A stretch of DNA of 16,822 nt from an uncultured Verrucomicrobiota bacterium (GTDB lineage: Bacteria > Verrucomicrobiota > Verrucomicrobiia > Methylacidiphilales > Verrucolacustridaceae): NCBI GenBank assembly GCA_903905395.1, contig CAIVGD010000109.1, positions 1 through 16,822 of the forward strand. The letters run 5' to 3'. Positions 12,883 through 16,822 of this stretch are shown one piece after another. Positions within the stretch are counted from its first letter, which is position 1, and each line of letters starts with the position of its first letter. Under the pieces are notes generated by a model, which was not told where the DNA came from, ran no database searches, and worked only from the letters and a program-made list of their open reading frames with translations. The translations under genes were made by a program, and so were the position numbers.

Positions 12883-14340
12883 ATGGTCACTAAATACAAG
12901 CCTACCCCAAAAAAGGCCAAGAGTGCTCCGGTTAAAAACCCTGTTACTCAGCCCGATTTCCTGCTTTCGACCAAAACGGCCCGCCACCTTTACGAATCTG
13001 CCTCGCAAGAGCCGATCTACGACTATCACTGCCATCTTTCTTCCCAGGAGATTGCTGAAAACAAGAAGTGGGCAGATCTGGCGGAAGTCTGGCTTGGCGG
13101 AGACCACTACAAGTGGCGGGCTATGCGGGCCAATGGGATTCCCGAGACCCATATCACGGGTATCGCCAGACCTTACGAAAAGTTTCTAGCTTATGCGAAG
13201 ACGATGCCGCGGTTGATCCGCAATCCTCTTTGGCACTGGACTCACCTTGAGCTCGATCGTTTTTTCGGGATCAAAGAAATTTTAAATGAGGAGAGCGCTC
13301 CTAAAATCTGGTCGAAGGCAAACGAGAAACTGAAGGACCTTTCGGCACAAAAGATTCTTAAAGCAAATCGGGTGGCGGTCATTGCGACAACGGACGATCC
13401 TTGTGACGATTTGGCGCATCATCAGAAGATTTGCGCGAGCGGGATGGGGACGCGGGTTTATCCTGCTTTCCGACCCGACAACGCGCTGCAGGTGGAACAA
13501 CCCGCACTCTTTCGTAATTGGGTTTTTAAGCTAGAGAAAGTCACGCGATCTTCGTGCGCTACTTTTTCCGCGTTCCTGGCTGCTCTCGATAAACGGCACG
13601 AGTTATTTCATGCGCAGGGGAGTCGACTTTCAGATCATGGGCTAAATCATGCTTATGGCAGGGGAGGAAGTGAGGAGGATGCGGCGCGAGTTTATGGAAT
13701 GGCGTTAGAGGGGCGTCGAGTGGATCTGGTCGATATGGACGCGTACCGGGGGTTTATGATGGTTTATTTGGGGGAGTTGGACGCCAAGCGGGGTTGGGTG
13801 AAACAGTTGCACTTTGGGGCGTTACGGAATGCGAACTCGAGGGCGTTGAAAGATATTGGGCCCGGTAGTGGTTTTGATTCGATCGGAGATTGGCCCCAGA
13901 TTGATCGGTTGGCGGAGTATATGGACGAGATGGAGGGGCGGGGAAAACTGCCCAAGATGGTGCTCTATAATTCAAATCCAGCGGACAACTACGCGGTGGC
14001 GGCGTTGTGTGGGAACTATCAAGGGGGTGAGGTGAGGGGGAAGATTCAGTTTGGTAGCGGCTGGTGGTTCCTGGATCAGCTGGAAGGAATGCGTTGGCAG
14101 ATCAATGCGCTATCGAGGCTGGGTCTTTTAGCCAACTTCGTCGGGATGGTCACCGATTCACGTAGTTTCCTGAGTTATCCGCGCCACGAATATTTCCGTC
14201 GGTTACTCTGCCAGATTTTGGGTGAGGAGGCGGAACGGGGCGAAATTCCTAAGGATATTCCCCTCCTTTCAGGAATGGTTCGGGATATCTGTTACCGCAA
14301 CGCCGCAGGCTTTTTCGGTATGGAGGCAGGGAAGGTTTAG
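12883..14340 (+). CDS. uxaC: Glucuronate isomerase UxaC
   Basis: This 485-aa member of the amidohydrolase-like uronate isomerase family interconverts D-glucuronate with D-fructuronate (and D-galacturonate with D-tagaturonate), the entry step of the Ashwell pathway in the cytoplasm. Metal-binding-type His49 and His51 are in YDYHCHLSS; TTDDPCDDLAHH lies near 169-180, followed by FRPD, VDLVDMDAYRGFMM, GSGFDSIGDWPQ and the C-terminal MVTDSRSFLSYPRHEYFRR. I use the ATG at 12883; a TTG at 12853 would add ten residues but overlaps the presumed terminator tail. Even so, the protein has a Lys/Pro-rich N-terminal extension of about 22 residues before the usual family start. It heads the hexuronate cluster. 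Confidence 0.95.
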   Translation: MVTKYKPTPKKAKSAPVKNPVTQPDFLLSTKTARHLYESASQEPIYDYHCHLSSQEIAENKKWADLAEVWLGGDHYKWRAMRANGIPETHITGIARPYEKFLAYAKTMPRLIRNPLWHWTHLELDRFFGIKEILNEESAPKIWSKANEKLKDLSAQKILKANRVAVIATTDDPCDDLAHHQKICASGMGTRVYPAFRPDNALQVEQPALFRNWVFKLEKVTRSSCATFSAFLAALDKRHELFHAQGSRLSDHGLNHAYGRGGSEEDAARVYGMALEGRRVDLVDMDAYRGFMMVYLGELDAKRGWVKQLHFGALRNANSRALKDIGPGSGFDSIGDWPQIDRLAEYMDEMEGRGKLPKMVLYNSNPADNYAVAALCGNYQGGEVRGKIQFGSGWWFLDQLEGMRWQINALSRLGLLANFVGMVTDSRSFLSYPRHEYFRRLLCQILGEEAERGEIPKDIPLLSGMVRDICYRNAAGFFGMEAGKV

Positions 14341-14489
14341 TAGTGTGAGTTGGCTGGTATGTAGCGCGAACGCTACTGCAGGAAATGGAGATTACGCTTT
14401 TCTGCGTAACAAAACCACTGACCTTGCTCTGACTATACTCTGATGGTTTCGTCGTGCTTTTTTTGAGGTTTTAGATTAAAGTACAACCC
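14341..14489. other. Intergenic region with two tandem hairpins
   Basis: This is a 149-base gap between uxaC and the SDR. It holds a perfect 6-bp stem GTAGCG/CGCTAC with loop CGAA (14361-14376) and, 15 bases on, another 6-bp stem TTACGC/GCGTAA with loop TTTTCT (14392-14409). Neither is followed by a T tract at the right distance; a T7 run occurs at about 14458-14464. A TATACT at 14434-14439 could be a -10 box but has no good -35 partner. The region may be an RNA processing site, attenuator or operator region. Confidence 0.4.
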
Positions 14490-15314
14490 ATGCCCGTTTC
14501 CTTAAGCTCGAAGCGATTTGACCTGCAGGGTGAGGTGGCCGTGGTCATCGGAGGTACGGGCGGATTGGGCGGGGCGATGGCGGAAGGATTGGCTCAAGCT
14601 GGGGCCAAGGTTGCCATTCTCGGACGAAACAAAGAGCGGGGAGAGACCCGGGCGGAGAAGATTTTAAAAGCGGGAGGGTACGCAGTTTTCATTTCGGCCG
14701 ATGCTCTCGATCTAAAAAGTCTCGAGCATGCAGAACAAAAAGTAGATAAAGAGCTGGGCTCGACCACGATTTTGGTGAACGCCGCCGGGGGCAATCAGCC
14801 CGCAGCAACGGTCACTTCGGAGAATCCTGTTGCCACGCTCTCCCTTGTCGCTTGGAAGGAAAACTTTGATCTCAATTTGGTGGGGGGAGCTCTTCTCCCT
14901 TGTCAGATCTTCGGCGTTGGGATGCTGAAACGGAAAAAAGGTAGCATCATTAATATCGCCAGCGTGGCCGCCCACATTCCACTTTCGAAAGTTGTGGCCT
15001 ACTCGGCGGCCAAGGCAGCGGTGATCAGCTTGAGCCAATTTCTTTCTCGTGAATGGGCTCCGCATGGCGTCCGAGTGAATACGATAACCCCCGGATTCTT
15101 TCCGGCTGACCAAAACAAAAAACTTCTCTTCAAGGAGGATGGAACGCCAACCGACAGAGCAAAATCGATTCTGGGTCACACCTCGATGGCTCGGTTCGGA
15201 GAACCAGAAGAGCTGGTTGGGGCGGCGGTTTTTCTAGCCAGTTCCATGGCAAGTGGCTTTGTCACGGGCATCGATCTGCGGGTGGACGGCGGATTCCTAT
15301 CTCAAACCATCTAA
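14490..15314 (+). CDS. SDR oxidoreductase, probable D-fructuronate reductase/mannonate oxidoreductase
   Basis: This 274-aa classical short-chain dehydrogenase has the Rossmann loop GGTGGLGG (21-28), NAAGGN (97-102), and the catalytic tetrad Asn129, Ser158, Tyr171 and Lys175 (YSAAK), then PGFF and a C-terminal VDGGF. Its place directly after uxaC, together with the known SDR-type fructuronate reductases (as in Bacillus UxuB/YjmF, unrelated to the E. coli UxuB fold), makes reduction of D-fructuronate to D-mannonate the most likely reaction. Another sugar acid, such as tagaturonate, is possible. There is no Shine-Dalgarno sequence before the ATG. The stop overlaps the next start as TAATG. Confidence 0.85.
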   Translation: MPVSLSSKRFDLQGEVAVVIGGTGGLGGAMAEGLAQAGAKVAILGRNKERGETRAEKILKAGGYAVFISADALDLKSLEHAEQKVDKELGSTTILVNAAGGNQPAATVTSENPVATLSLVAWKENFDLNLVGGALLPCQIFGVGMLKRKKGSIINIASVAAHIPLSKVVAYSAAKAAVISLSQFLSREWAPHGVRVNTITPGFFPADQNKKLLFKEDGTPTDRAKSILGHTSMARFGEPEELVGAAVFLASSMASGFVTGIDLRVDGGFLSQTI

Positions 15315-16561
15315 TGTCCTCCTCGGCGATATCGGGCGATGAAATTCGCCGAATTCTGCGTTCTGGATTGCCGACTGAAGCCTTCAAGGGAAGGAAAGTT
15401 TTACTCATTGTTCCAGACCACACCCGTACGGCCCCGGTCGGCCAGTTGTTTAAGGAAACTCACGCTTGGCTGGGGCCTGTAGCTAAGCAGATCGATGTGA
15501 TGGTAGCTCTAGGCACTCACCCCGCCATGACTCAAGAGGCGATACTTAATCGATTGGATCTCACACCTGATGAAAAAACCAGGAGTTACTCGAGTGTTAA
15601 ACTTCTTAATCATTCTTGGGATGAAGAGGCGGCGCTGGTCAATCTGGGAAGCATTCCCGCCGCGGATATTCGCGAACTCAGCGGCGGGCTTTTTGAGATG
15701 GAAGTGGTGGTCAAAATTAACCGAGCTGCGTTGGATTATGATGAACTTATAATTTTGGGGCCTACTTTTCCTCATGAGGTAGTCGGATTTTCCGGTGGGA
15801 ACAAATACCTTTTCCCAGGAATCGGCGGGCCAGAAATTCTGAACTTCTTCCACTGGCTGGGCGCGGTGGTTACGAACCCGGGAATCATCGGAAAGAAGTG
15901 GACTCCTGTGCGCAAAGTGGTGGATCGGGCGGCGGCCATGGTACCGACTCGTAAATGGTGCGCCTCAATGGTCGTTCGTCCGGATGGTTCACTGGCGGGA
16001 CTCCACGTGGGCACACCGGAAGTGGCTTGGGAAAAAGCGGCGGATCAGTCGGCCTGTCTGCACATTGTTCGTAAACCGAAAGCGTTTCGACAGATCATCT
16101 CATGTGCGCCCACGATGTATGACGAATTATGGGTAGCGGGGAAGTGTATGTACAAGCTGGAGCCGGTTTTGGCGGATGGAGGGGAGTTGATTATTTACGC
16201 CCCACATCTGACCGAGATCTCGATCACCCACGGGAGGTTGATCAGAAAGATTGGCTATCATTGCCGCGACTATTTTCTTAAACAGTGGGATAAGTTTAAG
16301 GAGATCCCTTGGGGGGTGTTGGCGCACTCGACCCACGTGTATGGTGGTGGAACGTATGAAAATGGGATCGAGAAACCGCGGGCTCGGGTGGTTTTAGCGA
16401 CGGGGATTCCTGAGGAGGTTTGCCGAGAAATCAACCTAGGGTATCGGGATCCCAAGAGCATCAATAAGGAGGACTTTGCAAACCGTGAAGAGGATGGGAT
16501 TTTGCTGGTTCCGAAGGCGGGGGAAAATCTGTATCGGCTTGAGAATGAAGTTTCTACTTAA
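15314..16561 (+). CDS. LarA-family nickel-pincer 2-hydroxyacid racemase/epimerase
   Basis: This 415-aa protein has the LarA (DUF2088) signature: PDHTR (34-38), GTHPAMT with His69, His100 in LLNHSWD, and PHEVVGFSGGNKYLFPG with His154 and Lys164. Lys164 matches the lysine to which the nickel pincer nucleotide is bound in lactate racemase. In characterised members the cofactor moves a hydride at C2 of a 2-hydroxyacid; substrates in the family include lactate, malate and other acids, and a D-gluconate 2-epimerase has been described. Its ATG overlaps the SDR stop (TAATG), so the two are made together. With uxaC upstream and a sugar kinase downstream, the substrate is probably an aldonate such as D-mannonate rather than lactate; this is inference. 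The cofactor requires LarB, LarC and LarE, which are not in this window. Confidence 0.85.
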   Translation: MSSSAISGDEIRRILRSGLPTEAFKGRKVLLIVPDHTRTAPVGQLFKETHAWLGPVAKQIDVMVALGTHPAMTQEAILNRLDLTPDEKTRSYSSVKLLNHSWDEEAALVNLGSIPAADIRELSGGLFEMEVVVKINRAALDYDELIILGPTFPHEVVGFSGGNKYLFPGIGGPEILNFFHWLGAVVTNPGIIGKKWTPVRKVVDRAAAMVPTRKWCASMVVRPDGSLAGLHVGTPEVAWEKAADQSACLHIVRKPKAFRQIISCAPTMYDELWVAGKCMYKLEPVLADGGELIIYAPHLTEISITHGRLIRKIGYHCRDYFLKQWDKFKEIPWGVLAHSTHVYGGGTYENGIEKPRARVVLATGIPEEVCREINLGYRDPKSINKEDFANREEDGILLVPKAGENLYRLENEVST

Positions 16562-16565
16562 CAAA

Positions 16566-16599
16566 ATGAATGTATTCACCTATGTTTTAACACATTCAT
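16566..16599. promoter_or_regulatory. Inverted repeat covering the kinase leader and start codon
   Basis: ATGAATGT (16566-16573) and ACATTCAT (16592-16599) are perfect inverted arms around an 18-base loop, and the first two bases of the ATG at 16598 are part of the second arm. Within the first arm TGAATGTATTCA (16567-16578) is itself nearly palindromic. It could be a regulator operator or an RNA hairpin masking the start. Confidence 0.35.
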
Positions 16600-16822
16600 G
16601 AGTGGGAATTTAAAATTGAAAGTACAAGCGGAAGGGGCGCTGGATTTCCTTTCTTTGGGAGCTCTGGTGCATCGACTCGATCCTGGGATCATTCCCTTCC
16701 GAAAGGCGACGGAGTGCCAAATTCACGTCAGCGGGGGTGAGTTTAATGTGGCGGCTAATTTAGCTGACTGTTTCGGAATGCGGGCAGGTTTGGCCTCTGC
16801 GATGGTGGAATATCCTATCGGC
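16598..16822 (+). CDS. PfkB-family sugar kinase, 3' end outside window
   Basis: Only the first 75 codons are present. From MSGNLKLKVQAEG the frame reads FLSLGALVHRLDPG, then HVSGGEFNVAANLADCFG and AMVEYPIG, matching the N-terminal part of PfkB/ribokinase-fold kinases: a substrate-binding first strand, then the GG.N.A.nlA.. helix of signature 1. In this cluster the expected job is phosphorylation of 2-keto-3-deoxygluconate (KdgK) or another sugar acid intermediate. The C-terminal ATP-binding signature lies beyond the window, so specificity is open. No Shine-Dalgarno sequence precedes the ATG, which lies 36 bases after the LarA-family gene, within an inverted repeat. Confidence 0.8.
   Translation, partial: MSGNLKLKVQAEGALDFLSLGALVHRLDPGIIPFRKATECQIHVSGGEFNVAANLADCFGMRAGLASAMVEYPIG

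Noticed and set aside
14434..14439. TATACT as a -10 promoter element for the SDR
   Set aside because: No acceptable -35 box or extended -10 accompanies it.

Overview
The window looks like part of the chromosome of a GC-moderate, free-living heterotrophic bacterium, most likely a member of the Verrucomicrobiota. That placement is an inference from the kinds of proteins present: a long Y1 transposase with a C-terminal helix-turn-helix, a hexuronate cluster containing a LarA-family enzyme and a PfkB kinase, and a protease-dead HtrA/PDZ protein. It does not rest on any RNA or phylogenetic marker. I see no rRNA, tRNA or CRISPR array.

Region by region. (1) 1-2162: an exported HtrA-fold protein with PDZ domains that has lost its catalytic triad (its 5' end lies outside the window), followed by a one-base-overlapping HAD phosphatase of the phosphoglycolate phosphatase type. 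(2) 2230-3276: a terminator-like hairpin between convergent genes, a lipoate/octanoate transferase family gene on the minus strand, and a divergent small SH3-type lipoprotein. (3) 3321-5353: a TPP riboswitch directly upstream of thiC, with the ribosome-binding site just after the aptamer. (4) 5358-7774: an accessory island between thiC and lysA. It holds a Y1 (REP-associated/IS200-like) transposase bounded by imperfect inverted copies of a short terminal sequence. A third copy, identical over 25 bases to the right end, lies about 1.3 kb further on. Between the second and third copies sit an ROK sugar kinase and a probable C-terminal gene fragment on the minus strand.

(5) 7815-12793: a tightly packed biosynthetic operon, lysA-dapF-dapA-dapB-folK-panB. 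Neighbouring genes overlap or nearly so. It makes meso-diaminopimelate and lysine (peptidoglycan and protein), a folate precursor and a pantothenate precursor. (6) 12883-16822: a hexuronate catabolic cluster with glucuronate isomerase (uxaC), an SDR of the fructuronate/mannonate oxidoreductase type, a LarA-family nickel-pincer enzyme translationally coupled to it, and the start of a PfkB sugar kinase that runs off the end.

The most interesting system is the last one. UxaC and the SDR would take D-glucuronate through D-fructuronate to D-mannonate. The next gene in line is not a mannonate dehydratase but a LarA-type 2-hydroxyacid racemase/epimerase, followed by a kinase. D-mannonate and D-gluconate are C2 epimers, so a mannonate/gluconate 2-epimerase step is a chemically sensible and testable hypothesis. 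The second most interesting item is the arrangement of transposon ends around the ROK kinase.
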